The notes beneath the pieces are model-generated. The model saw only the letters and a list, made by a program, of their open reading frames with translations. It did no database searches and was not told where the DNA came from. Source: Bugulina stolonifera (lineage: Eukaryota > Bryozoa > Gymnolaemata > Cheilostomatida > Bugulidae). Taken from it: DNA of 64,000 bases. The translations under genes and the position numbers were made by a program. Location: contig OW285191.1 of the NCBI GenBank assembly GCA_935421135.1, positions 3,449,219-3,513,218 on the forward strand, in the 5' to 3' direction. Below, piece after piece: positions 40,599-53,500 of this stretch (positions are counted from its first letter, which is position 1; each line of letters begins with the position of its first letter).

Positions 40599-43500
40599 AT
40601 GAATCGATTCAGGGATGATGGCCCTCCTCAAAAAAAGTTCAGAAATGATCGCCAAGACTTCAATGTAAGTACACACATCGATTGCCAATAACAAAGGAGC
40701 AGCTGTGCGTGTACCCTTCAATGGTGTGTGGTCAACATTCAGCTATAAAAGTAGCAGCTTTCAAAGTATAATAAATATTATCAGTTGAACTGTCTTCAAG
40801 TTGAAGTTTGGTAAAGTTAAGACTGAGGAGAAAGAAATTTTCTCATACTACTCTTGTGGGGATAGAAAAAAAACCTTGGTCTGTGACTTGTTAGCCTCCT
40901 ATGATTCTTATTGCACGATCCTTAGCAAGCTTGTTGACCTTATTAGCTCCAGTCACTATGACGATCACTACGAGTACGTCGATAGTCGAAATTCGTTGGT
41001 GACTTACTTGCGAGTTAGTTACTAACTAACTAGTGAGTTGACTAGAACCTGTTTTTAGTTAGCATACCTCTAGTTCTAGCAGTCAAGTAAGATTTACCTA
41101 ATGGTAGTAGTGCTAATGGTAGATCACGAAGTCAAACATGCCTTGTTCAGTTGTTGAGGAGGTCAGGGATGTGTGCAGCTAACCAAGATGACATGATGAT
41201 GTTATGTTGCATATTTTGCTGTTCACGGTTCAAATGAAACTGATATTCTAATCTCCCGGCATGGTTTGGGTTCCACTGCAACAAGTGTTTGCTTAAAAAT
41301 GAGTCTAGCCCTAATGCTAATATGATTAGATTATATCAAATTATATCACTATGACTATTACTATGCCCTAAATATAGTATAGGCCTAGATTAATTTCGCG
41401 ATTACCATGGTGATTGTCATTCTTTTCCAATTCTGAGGACCATTGATGGTTTTGTGCCGCGGATTCACAGTGTAATTACATGTTCATGTTGCCTTACTAG
41501 AACTCTTTAAAAGATAACCTATTTTGCTGGAGTTTTAGCTAAAAAATAACCTTTAAGCCCAGATTTACTTGAATATGTACTTGTTAACAAGAACCTATCT
41601 TTTCTCGGCTAGTACCACCATTTGTTGCGTTCGGAATAGCGGACCCTACGCCAACTCTTGTTTAAATTCAAATAAACTTCTTGGGCTCTTCTGTTTATGC
41701 AAATACCGATCTATTTCTGTTTGTAGAATCGAGGTGGAGGACGTGGTGATGGAAGAGGTAACGATAACATGAGAGGACAGGGTGGTCGAGATGACAGGTT
41801 TCAATCTGGAAATAATTCTGGCAGCAGAGGTGGTGGAAGTAATATTCGATCATATGAGAAGAATGTATGTATACTTAGTGATCGATATTTCGCCGTGTGA
41901 CTGTCAAAAAAAATTTGCAAATCGATTGAAAACTTTGTTTGCTGGCTACTTATAGGACAGTCGAGACTCAAGTTTTGGTTTTACAACATCTTACGTAGTA
42001 GGCTATATGTATATAATTGTAGCCTGATGTAGAGAGGCACAATGCACCACCATCAAGAGTTCTGCATGTACGTGGACTTCGTGAGTACGCCACACAGAAT
42101 GACATAGTTGACGCTGTAAAACAGTTTGGAAGAGTTACATATGTGATGATGATACCGAGAAACCGACAGGCGCTAGTTGAATTTGAGGTAAGGGTCTTTT
42201 TGTGTATTTGCTTCGGTCTCCTAAACTAAAATGGTAATGCATTTGATATCTGTATAAATCTTTTTCACAAGAATTTGAAATGATGATGGTCTGCTTGTTG
42301 ATGCCGCAACTTGAAATAGTTCTTATTAGTTTGATGCAATTTCGTTGGGTCTCGAAACTCATTGTTATAGGTGTTGCTCCAAGAGAATAAATTTGTGATT
42401 GTTTTAAATACAGAGTGTTGATGCTGCTAAAATGGTGGTTAGATACGCTGAATCAAGTGCTATCTATGTCTGCGGACAGCCTGCATTCTTCAATTTCTCA
42501 ACTAGTGATTCGATCAAGCGACCAGAGTGAGTATGCAAACTCTACTTACAGTTTGTCTGGAATTGGAGAACTCTGATGTGATATAGTAGTCTTTCAGTCA
42601 GTCAGTACCTGGAAGGAGTTTATTTTAATGAAGTCTGATTATATTTCAGTGGTATGCCGGACTTTGAGCCAGGAATGGGAGGAGGTCCAATGCAAGGTGA
42701 TAGTAATATACTTGTCATTGCTGTGCAGAATCCTAAATATCCCATCACAGTGGTAGGTGTCTGCTATAACATCAACTTATTGGTTCTAATCTATTATTAT
42801 TATTGATATCAATATGCTCAGTTCTGCAGCTAGTATTAATGTGTAATCAGTGTAGCTGTTTATGGTTATTATAATAGCTGATTGTACATGTGGATATGCC
42901 AATACATTTTGAATATGTTTATCAAATTATAGGGATTATAATTTGGTTTCCACATTTCAAATTTGTTGCCTTGTCTTGAAATACTGGGTCAGGCTATTTG
43001 CATCAGGTCCTTTAATTTGGAATGTCAACTTTGATTATCAAACTATATTGGTGGGAGATTTAGTGGTTAGTTTTGGTCTGTAGGATGTAATACACACAAT
43101 AACCTCACCACATGGGGAGGTACTGAGGATAATGATCATGAGGAAACAGACCGTCACAGCTCTTGTAGAGTTTGACAACTCCGAATCAGCTCGTAAAGCT
43201 AAACAGGCTCTGAATGGATGCGATGTATACTCTGGGTGCTGTACTCTCAAGATTGAATCTGCTGGGGTGAGTAGTGAACTGGTGTATCCCGTCTAACTGC
43301 TCCAGTACATGCACAACTTATATGGACATATATGAAGAGTCATCTCCCCTACTTCCATGTACTTTGTATTTGTAGCCTGACTTGACAAGATTAAATGTTG
43401 TTAAGAATGACAAAGACACTTTTGACTATACAAACCCTAACCCTGGCGGCGCAGGCATGCAAGGTGAGTCTTATCTTTTATTGGTCAGAAGGCCCCTTTT

Positions 43501-46500
43501 TCCAGTGTAGTACTATTTATTACATGTGGATAAATCTATAGCACTTCAACAATAGCCTTCAGCACCCACAATGGTTTGCAGTATGCAATTCTAGTAGTAA
43601 TGACAAAGACTTGGCCAATCGGAGAGCATGACTAAATTCAAGGTATGCCAGTTTTCCTTCCCTTCATGAGAAAAAAAGAACTGATATTATTAGGATCTTC
43701 CCAACACTTGTGTGCATGCTGTGTAGGTATAGGTAATGTTAGAGAAGGTAGCACATTATAATTATGATTGTACATATTGTACACAAGGTAATTGTGAGCT
43801 TCAGCAGAGAGTCGGGTGGAGCAACATTTCTCATAGTGCTCACATTATGCAAACTACTGGTTTCTATCTTTTGCATGTAAAACAATATGCAATTACTGTC
43901 TCCTATTCTTACAAGAACTAGTGCACCCAACATAGACTGGTAACAAAGGGAAGAGGGGGCTGGCATATCTCTCTACACTTTTCATCTCATATGTAGCAAC
44001 TGCATTAGCCACAAGCAAACAAACACCTTTGATAATACACTATTTACTGTCCTTGTGAATGATTGTACATGTATAATATAGATTACTGTTTTACAGGTTA
44101 TAATTCAACACATTTGCCCAGCAGTAATGTTGTTTCTTACCTCTGATCAGTCAGAATAAAAACAAAATAATTGGTCGTTGCTATTCATCTGGATTTACGG
44201 GTCTAATAGAATAGATTGGCACTGGCAATAGCATATTTATAAATTATTTAATGTTTTCAGCAAAGTTTGCTTCCGTGTATCATATAAGCATTCTGCAGAT
44301 TACGGATATTATTGGTTAAAACTACAAGTGTTTTATTTTAGTCTATATTTTGCTATAATTATTGCAAAAAAGTGTTTCAATTTTAAAATTCAGCTTGTGG
44401 GAATTGATGGAAAAAGCCATTGGTTTATACCTAAGGGAATAGATGACAAAATAGTACATTTTTCCAAGTATGATATAATTTAAGGTTTGTTATAAAATGA
44501 AATAATTTTACGATCAATTTCAATGTGTTGTTTTGTTGGACACCTTCAAAATGCAGATGGATTTATCCGCTGCTCAACAACTTCTAAGAGACTAAATCTT
44601 GTCAAACGTGTATGCTCAATGTAATAAGCAAGCAAGTGAAGCAAGCAGTGAAGAGTAGGCAAGATATTGCTCTATATTCCAAGACTGATTGCTGCAAGCC
44701 ACTGTATAACAAGGTATAAAACATTAGCTGTGAGCTCATACAGGGCTCTGAAAACCTCACCCAGTATTAGCACCACCGAAGATATCATCATCGTACATGT
44801 GAATGAAGACAAGTGAAGCTACTAGATACAGAGGGCTAGCTATCATCCTGGATTCACCTTTTAGCACATTGGTATCTGTATCATTACCATTCTAGTGCAG
44901 AATAATGAATCACTGACAGTACTGTCATGATTGCGTCAAGTATGAATAAGACTTATAATGCTATTGGTTAGCAGTCACTGATTCTACTTTCCTGGACTAT
45001 AACAAGAGGCAGTGCCAATATAAACGTTACCTACTAGTTATGTTGGTTATTAGTCTGTGAAATACAATTAACACTTATTTTGGCAATAGTTAGTTACCAT
45101 GGCAAATACTGGCCTTGCATAATGATTCAGTGAAATATGCTTTCAAGATTAAGAGTAACCTATAACAGTTCAAACTGGTGAATGTGTGAGTTCAAAGTGA
45201 TAACAGCACATCTATATGTCATGTTTTCTCTCCAAGTTACTACGCTCATGTAACATACAACTCATTTCTACAAGTATTAGATCAGTACGAAAAGCAGTAT
45301 TTTGTAAACCAATAGTGGTGATGTTCTCATTCAATGTTATTACCTTAGAGCAGTTTCGTTAGAAACTTTTTATGTACATATTATATTTGATCATAGCCAC
45401 ACTACTTGCCTACTTTGTAAATATAACATCTATGTATACATTTTGACACATGGATTTGTTATATTGCCTCTATACAGGAGCCTTTGTACTGATGGGAAGC
45501 TATCCAATGTCTTCCTTCAGCTCGTGTGCGCACCAACAGCACCACCAGTACACTGGCACTATGCGGAGGTTGTAGTAGACCTCGCCTGCCTGGTCGACCA
45601 ACCGATCTAGCTCTGTCTGTTGCTGGGTTTGGAAGCAGGCATTTGGTATTGTATAACTATTATTTTTCCCCATATACTGCTGCTGGGCCAATGGAAGTCT
45701 TCAGATATTGCTGTCTTCATCAGGTTGAGTATTTTGGTATCTTTTGTGGGTGTTACTTTAAATATAAATGGATAAGGTTGATCGCGCTACCCTGACTCAC
45801 TGCTATGCAATTTCCCAATTGTTCTGTAGTGCAATTCAATATCTAGTTGTCATGCTTCTAATAACCATTGATCTATTTATTTGTAGGCGGCCGAGGTGCT
45901 CTGCTAGGAGATGGTCCTCCAGGTGGAGGAGGTTTTGGCAATGGTAACAGTGGGTGGGATGACGGAGGAAACCAATCTCAGGGTGGTGGGAATTTCTTCA
46001 ATGACCAGAACCAGAACTTCAATAACCAAAGAGGTGGCGGCGGCGGTGAGTGGTGATTATATGTGATAGTGTTGTTTGCCATTTTACTACAAGGTTAGCT
46101 ATCTTTTGTGTTCTCCAGCTGACTTATTTTTAATTCTGATTGTACATGTTGTAGGTTTCGGCGGCGGCGGTATGGGAAATGACAATTCATTCAATGGCCC
46201 AGGTGGTGGCGGTGGTGGATTTGGTGGCAGAGGAAATGATATGGGAATGAATAACATGGGAGGTGGTAACATGGGCGGAGGAAACATGGGAGGCGGTAAC
46301 ATGGGCGGAGGAAACATGGGTGGCAACTTCAATGTAAGTAGTAGAGCTCAAAAAATATTTTGCCAATGCCGGATAAATCCTGTTACAAATAATAAAATCC
46401 ATTGCGCCTGTCTACATTTAGCTCATGCACAAAAGTTACTAGACAAAGTTCTATTTGACAACATCAGCATATTAGAAACCGAAAGGGTTATTGTGTGTTT

Positions 46501-48964
46501 TCTTGGCTCTACTAGAAATAGAGAGAAGATGATATTGCTACATTGTTGGCTCCTGTGGAGCGAGCTATAGTTGGCGAAAATTTTGAGGTCACAGTAACAG
46601 GTGCCCCAGCGAATTAATGCTGTATAATATACTGTAATGTTATACTAGCAGGGAGGCTTTGGTGGTGGCCGTGGAGGAATGGGTGGAGGCAGAGGTGGTG
46701 GCTTCCAAGGTAACATGGGAGGAGGTAGAGGAGGAGGCATGGGTAACATGGGAGGAGGTAGAGGAGGCTTCCAGGGAGGTAGAGGAGGCTTTCAAGGTCA
46801 GTGCCAACATGTACATGGAATTTTAATGTCTTTTGTCTGACAATTGTTATATCTTTTATTCCAGTAATTTTAACTGAAACATCAGTTTATAGCGTGAAAC
46901 TAGTAGTAATAGAAGACATAAAACACTGAGATTCATCAAACAGTACTTGTCTATTTACATATAACTGGTACTTCCCCAGCAACAAACAATGGATCCCAAT
47001 GTACCACTGTACAGGTCCTACCACTTCGATTTTACCAGCCACATGAATTTGTGTTTGATGTGATGACTGTATTCCAGGTGGTCGTGGTGGAGGCAGAGGA
47101 GGAGGCATGTCTGGTGGCCCCATGGGGATGGGTATGGGCGGACCAGGCCCTGGTGGCCCCATGCCTGGCTCTGTACTACTCATATATGGTCTGGCTTCTG
47201 GCAAGTTCAACTGTGATAAGCTCTTCAACATCTTCTGTATCTATGGCAACGTGATCAGTGTGAGTTCCTACTCTATTTGTTTACTGTAACTGTGAGTGAG
47301 TGTCAGAGAGTACACTGTACTGCCATGTCGTTCAGACTACAACACTGTACTTGCATTATGAACTGTATGAACAGCAACCACCTAGTATGCTATTGCTATT
47401 TAATCCAAGTGTGTATCTCTTCACCTCAGATTAAGCTACTGCGTACAAAGGAAGGAGGAGCTATGGTGAACATGCAGGACCACGCCTCCTGTGAAAGAGC
47501 CGTCATGAATCTGAACAACAGCTTCTTCTTTGACAGTAAGCTCAGTGTTAGCTTCAGTAAACAGGACTTTGTTAAGATTCACCCGAGTCCCAGTGAACTA
47601 GATGACGGCACTCCATCAGCCAAAGATTACACAACGGACAAGAATAACAGGTTCTTCAGTCCAGATAGTATCAACAAGACCAGATTCTCTCCCCCTACCA
47701 AAGTATGCACTGCACATACACATATCGTTATATATTACCTGATGTCTTATCATATGCTATTGTTATAACTACTGCTTAGTTTTAGGTTGTTCTTGTATAT
47801 GTACTCTGTGCTGTTAGGTCGTTCATGTATATACACTGTGCTGTTAGGTTGTTCATGTATATACACTCTGTGCTGTTAGGTTGTTCATGTAGATACACTG
47901 TGTGCTGTTAGGTTGTTCACTTCTTCAACGCCCCACCAAGCTATACCGAGGATGACCTCAAGGAAACACTAAAGAAGACATCGTCCAGTGAGCCAGTAAG
48001 GATAAGAATATTCCCAGTTAAACCAGGTGCAAGGAGTGCAGCCGGACTGATAGAGTACTCCTCTGTAGCAGATGCCAGTGAGACTATGGTAGTGTCCAAC
48101 CACTCTACCATACAGAACCCCTGTAAGTACACTTGTACTAAGTACTACTCTATATGGTAGTGTCCAACCACTCTACCATACAGAACCCCTGTAAGTACAC
48201 TTGTACTAAGTACTACTCTATATGGTAGTGTCCAACCACTCCACCATACAGAACCCCTGTAAGTACACTTGTACTAAGTACTACTCTATATGGTAGTGTC
48301 CAACCACTCCACCATACAGAACCCCTGTAAGTACACTTGTACTAAGTACTACTCTATATGGTAGTGTCCAACCACTCCACCATACAGAACCCCTGTAAGT
48401 ACACTTGTACTAAGTACTACTCTATATGGTAGTGTCCAACCACTCCACCATACAGAACCCCTGTAAGTACACTTGTACTAAGTACTACTCTATATTATGG
48501 TGGTGTCCAACCACTCCACCATACAGAACCCCTGTAAGTACACTTGTACTAAGTACTACTCTATATGGTAGTGTCTAACCACTCCACCATACAGAACCCC
48601 TGTAAGTACACTTGTACTACATGCATTGTATATTATATTAGCTTTCAGATTTGGGTTTTTAAATGCGCCAACTTCCAAGTTGTGTTATGTGAATATTTTA
48701 CGAAACAAGGTAATCAATCTAGTGTCCATTTCCACATCATGTCAGTTTGCCCATAGCCTGATGTACATGTAGCATATGCATAGTAATAGGTGACACTCTC
48801 ATCATAGTGTAATGTTTTACTGATGCTTCTTGTGATTTGTAGCTGGAAAGATGCCTTTCTCCTTGAAGTTGTCGTTCTCAGCTTCCCCTATAATAGACAA
48901 GCCAGGCAGAGGAGGTCGAGACAGAGACAGGGATGGTGGCAACCCAGAGTCGTCTGATAGATAG
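40599..48964 (+). CDS. HNRNPL: hnRNP L / hnRNP L-like RNA-binding protein, complete
   Basis: A nuclear RNA-binding protein of the PTB/hnRNP L family. In animals it binds CA-rich RNA and regulates splicing. Fourteen exons join in phase to 708 aa: 40599-40664, 41727-41864, 42023-42187, 42414-42526, 42650-42752, 43084-43266, 43376-43463, 45887-46045, 46155-46333, 46652-46796, 47078-47259, 47430-47702, 47912-48122 and 48843-48964. Four RRMs are seen: RRM1 about 79-155 (RVLHVRGL), RRM2 180-256 (ILVIAVQNPKYPITV, YSGCCTLKIE), RRM3 478-553 (VLLIYGL, FNIFCIYGNV) and RRM4 598-680 (VVHFFNAPPSYTEDDL). RNNRF between RRM3 and RRM4 is family-specific. The N-terminus is RGG-rich. The RRM2-RRM3 linker (about 190 residues) is Gly/Met/Arg-rich, where vertebrates have a Pro/His/Tyr-rich linker. 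HNRNPL and HNRNPLL cannot be told apart here. Exon 13 is flanked on both sides by tandem copies of its splice sites. Confidence 0.95.
47779..47911 (+). repeat. ~32-bp tandem repeat carrying the hnRNP L exon 13 acceptor
   Basis: Five copies of GCTGTTAG|GTTGTTCATGTA followed by TATACACTCTGT. The AG falls at 47785, 47817, 47847, 47879 and 47911, the last being the real acceptor. The first coding bases GTTGTTCA of exon 13 are included in each unit. Confidence 0.92.
48089..48640 (+). repeat. 68-bp tandem repeat carrying the hnRNP L exon 13 donor
   Basis: Eight copies, each with 34 bases of exon 13 end (from GTAGTGTCCAACCACTC to CAGAACCCCT) and 34 bases of intron starting GTAAGTACACTTGTACTAAG. Donor GT occurs at 48123 (real), 48191, 48259, 48327, 48395, 48463, 48534 and 48602. 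Copies are over 90% alike. Reading through the first donor meets TAG after twelve codons. Confidence 0.97.
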
Positions 48965-50536
48965 ACAGACTTCTCCTCCATCAGCTAGAGTCTACAAGTC
49001 GACCCTGTACCATCTGCAACGTCACTGTGTGGTAGCATCATTGCACATCAGCTACGAAATGCTTATCCCCTCATATTACATTGTACATATTATTCATGTT
49101 TGATTTGTCTTCTTTTTTAATGACACACCTGTCTTGAACTGTACAGCTGGTTACACACATGTGTATGTAAATATGTTTCAAAAACAATGACGCTGTATTT
49201 TATAAACAATAATTTGCTACCAACTTATTCAGTTAAAATAAACTATACAGTAATTTTACATTCAACTAGAAATCAAGTGGTTTATTTTTCCAAAGTGAAA
49301 AATGATATAAGCATAACAGATTATATATACCCTGATGCAAAAGTAGAAGTCAAGAATAAAAATGATCCACTCCCTAATAACCGATTCTCAAGGACAGTTA
49401 CTAATTGTACAGCAATGAGATATGTTCTATGTACGTATTTTTACAAACCCAACTATTGAAAAAATGTTTAAACAATCATTACTAGTAATATTCTCAAAAA
49501 ACAAGAATACCAGGTGTGCTATTGGGCATTGGTATAAAGCTGAGTTGTCCTCTCCCTCTTCATGTAGACTTCTAACAATGAGATCTTAGCACTATTACCT
49601 GTTTATGATATTATTTGCATCTGTTTACTGTCAATAAAAACATGATAGGTCTAGCCAGTCAAGTTTCTAAGTTGAGAGTAAGAGAAGATGACTTCGTGGG
49701 CTGTGCTGACTGGTAGGGGAGATTTGGGTCATCTGACTGGTAGGGTAGTTGGCTGCTACAGTGCTAGTGTTGGTTTTTGTACCTCTGATGTGTAGGTGGT
49801 TAGTCAACACTTCCTGTGGTCTGCTGAACTAGAGTGCATCAGTTGGTTGTAATTATATCTTCCTCCATCTTTATCTGTTCCTGTAGATATCACATCACAC
49901 CGTATTATAACATAACACTAACCACAGATACACACACAGTACACATAATAGTCCAGTACATGGTAATCTATGAATATGTTAGAAGCATGAAATGCTATTC
50001 ATTCATCTCTAGCTGATAGTTAGGTGACAAGAGACACCACCTACATTGTATGTTGGGTTGGGAATACTGAGAAAGTATGTTGAGGGCTGGAAAAAAACTG
50101 CCTTGATTAAATTAGACCGGGAACTGTGATAATAATAATGTAATTTATATTTTCCTAGTGGAACTCCAAGTACTACATTCTCTAATATCTAGTTAACTTT
50201 TCCCACTGGCTAGAGCAAAGTCACAACAGCCATTCCTAAAGATTATTGATGGTTATGACTAAATTTAACTCACTGTGAGCTAATGTGGAATCTAACGTTC
50301 AAATACAAAAAGTATTTTATATGACTCATGCATTATAAGTATATTACCTACATGTAGATATTACATGACCTACATGTATATAATATGACCCATATACTAT
50401 ATGACCTATATATTACATGACCTATATACATGTATTACATGACATATATTACATGTTCATATATTACATGACCTGTATATTGCATGACCTATATATTACA
50501 TGACCTGTACATTGTATGACCTATATATTACATGAC
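48965..50536. other. Convergent intergenic region hnRNP L / CCNH
   Basis: Holds both 3' UTRs. A candidate polyadenylation hexamer AATAAA for hnRNP L is at 49237-49242, and others follow. A 90-codon AT-rich frame at 49187-49459 has no recognisable domain and is probably UTR. The right side (50340-50580) is a degenerate repeat. Confidence 0.5.
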
Positions 50537-50580
50537 TTATATAATACATGACCTATATATTACATGACCTACAAAGCATA
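50340..50580. repeat. Degenerate ATATATTACATGACCT repeat at the CCNH 3' end
   Basis: About 15 imperfect copies of a 16-bp word ATATATTACATGACCT. On the gene strand the array begins just after GAG|GTATGC, either a donor or the last coding codons of CCNH. Confidence 0.85.
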
Positions 50581-53500
50581 CCTCAGAGTTCTGCTGATAG
50601 AGCTGTAACTGCTGTTGATCATCGTCATCATCCAATTCTCTCATTCTTTGTTGGAAGCTGTGAGTGAGATATAAATGTATAATATTACACAAGTCATGTA
50701 GGTGCACTGTTAAATTACATGTCACTGATTATACTTAAAATAACTTGAACTTGAAATAAAAACATTAAACTCTTCGGAATGAAACCTGAAGCCAATTTAC
50801 TCCTGTGAACTGTTGGGTGGAAGGGAAATGATATCTTTCAACTAGCTAACCACTAGACTATAAGGTGAGTCTTGACTCAAAGACTAACAGTCAGGATTAA
50901 AGTGAAACCTGTTTTAGATTATAAAATCAGTCATAGAATAACCGTAATGTATCTTTCCATTTATTTTGAGAAGTTTTTAAAGAAAAACATGTTACGTCAA
51001 AGCGTGTGTCCGGTAACGAGTATTCTTAACTTATTTAGTCCAATGATCAGCTGACCCACTCTCTTCTTTTCTCACAGGATGTGACATCACCATGAGTACT
51101 GATGACAGACCTACTAATAGTCTTACACATTAACCAATCACTGGCTTTCGAGGCATCGTATTACTACGAATTGTCTGTCCCTACGAAGCATGGAACTGGG
51201 TACTTTGAATGACTCTGTACGAATTTTGGTTTCGAATGACCACTGCATAAGATACTAAATGTAAGTATGTACAGTGCAGATACTTACATGTATGTACTGT
51301 ACAATGGGTACTTGGTGTGTACAAGTGTACATGTATAGTACATAAGTATCTACAGTGTAAGTATGTACGTGTACATAAGTATCTACAGTGTAAGTATGTA
51401 CATACGCTTCACTGTTTGGGTTGAGATCCTGGTTCCTGCACTTGTCCAGTTTACTTTCTATCTGTTTGACGTGCTCTCTGATTGGTTTTGATGTGGCAGA
51501 CACCATACCTATTATCTCTACATACAATATACAGCACATTACCTGAGTGTGTGGTTATACATTTCACATGTACTTCATACACACAAAAATATATTGTGTT
51601 GGGCGGCTTTGATCTGCACTTGTGTTCGGTATTGAAGTCGTCTGCTAACGCTAGGTTTTTCCCAACTTTGGAAAAAGACCGAACCAAATTGCTAGTTTCA
51701 TGCTCAGTTTTGGGAGTTGTCACACCTTGCTTTCAACTACAAATTTGGTGGTTATTGAACCGAGAGAGAATAAAAACTGAATGATACAGTAACACCGTGC
51801 AGCAATAGGAATATCTTAAGAGTATACCCCTGACACATGTACACACCCACACACATGGAATACGTAAGTACATACGTACTATTATATAACACTGTAAGCA
51901 ATGCTGTATAATGGCTATACATGTAGATTACCTCTTATACATTTATTAGTAAATTCTATGGTATCATGGTCCGCCCCTCTCATTAGGTGTTCCATCAGGA
52001 AACTACAATGAAAGGAAACTTTACTCTAAAATGTGTCATGCGAAATAAACATGCAGTGAGTTTGTAGCAATGGTAGTGTAGTACACATAGTTGTATACTT
52101 TACTGTTAACAAAGTAATGTATTAGTACATGTAGTTACTTGTACAGTAAATAGTATCTCTACATGAAGTAAGCCAAATGTTACATGTCATGTCACACATC
52201 TCTCTTTACACAGACGTTGCACTCACACACGAAAGCTGTACTCACTAGTTCAAATTCATCTGTTTACTCCCAGCACTGTTCATCAAAGCTGCCAAAGCAA
52301 TCTGAAATGACATAATGAATTGTGATACACTACATCACAACCAATCAAATGTTATGATACACTACAGCACAACCAATCAAATGTTATGATACACTACAGC
52401 ACAACCAATCAAATGTTATGATACACTACAGCACAACCAATTTAATGTTTTGATACACTACAGCACAACCAATCAAATGTTATGATACACTACAGCACAA
52501 CCAATCAAATGACTTGAAGTATTTGAAGAAGTTATGTATTGTTGACATCCTCTACGTTACAGCTGTTCTGTATTTATGAACCACTAGCATAGAGCAGATA
52601 CAAAATGAGAAACCAGCGTACTGAGTGGTTTACCACCAGTTGTTCAGCTGGATGAGAACCACATGTTAGATACGGCATAGGCAGGTAGGCAGGCAATAAT
52701 AGACTCACCTGTGATGGAGAGTAGAGTAAGTATGCATTAGTAAATAGTACAGTATCTAGGAACTGTAAAGCATCCGCCCTCAAACTCTCTACATCCATGT
52801 CTGGGGAGTGAGTCTAAAATAAGTATCACATTAACCAATCAAATGCAGTCTATTAGATTGTTAGTGGAAGAGGAGACCTTTCATCTTACTCAGTACAAAC
52901 TATAGGATCTATTACACAGCAGCTTTTCTATTTCCTGCACCAACTTCTTCTGCATTACTAATACTGGCAATATTCAACTAGAAAATAATGGGGCATTTAT
53001 CAGCTAATGATCATTATATGAAGTTGTCTTTCCTTTTCGTCAAAATGCTAGGATTTATCTTATCTTTGCCTCAGTCTGCAATTATACATTCAAGCTGTCC
53101 TTAGTGAGAAATTCCAATCACCTTCATGAGAAAGTTTGATTTTCAACTTTGCCAAAGGAGTCGGCATCATGTAAAAAGTTGACTAAACTAGAGATATGAG
53201 AAACAATCTGAGATAGGTGAATCATACCTGGAAAATGGGAGGGGAAGAATAAATTAGAAAAGACAACTTCTGATTAAAACCAGTGGTTTATGAATGCGCA
53301 TGCTTATATACGTACCATGTACTTTTAGATTCATAAAGAGGCCTCCCAAGGGGTGGCAAGCTGTGTTAGCAGTTACTCACCTTAAGGTTTATAAAGAGGC
53401 CTTCCAAGGGGCGGTAAGCTGTATGAACAGTGAGATTGAAGTTTAACATCTGCATGAGAGTGAGTTCAAACCAGAGAATCTGGTCAGACGTCTTCTCTCT

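Noticed and set aside
46099..46402. Pro-rich minus-strand frames
   Set aside because: Complement of the Gly-rich hnRNP L exon 9.
49187..49459. 90-codon plus-strand frame after hnRNP L
   Set aside because: AT-rich, starts in the 3' UTR, contains a polyadenylation-like AATAAA and no domain.
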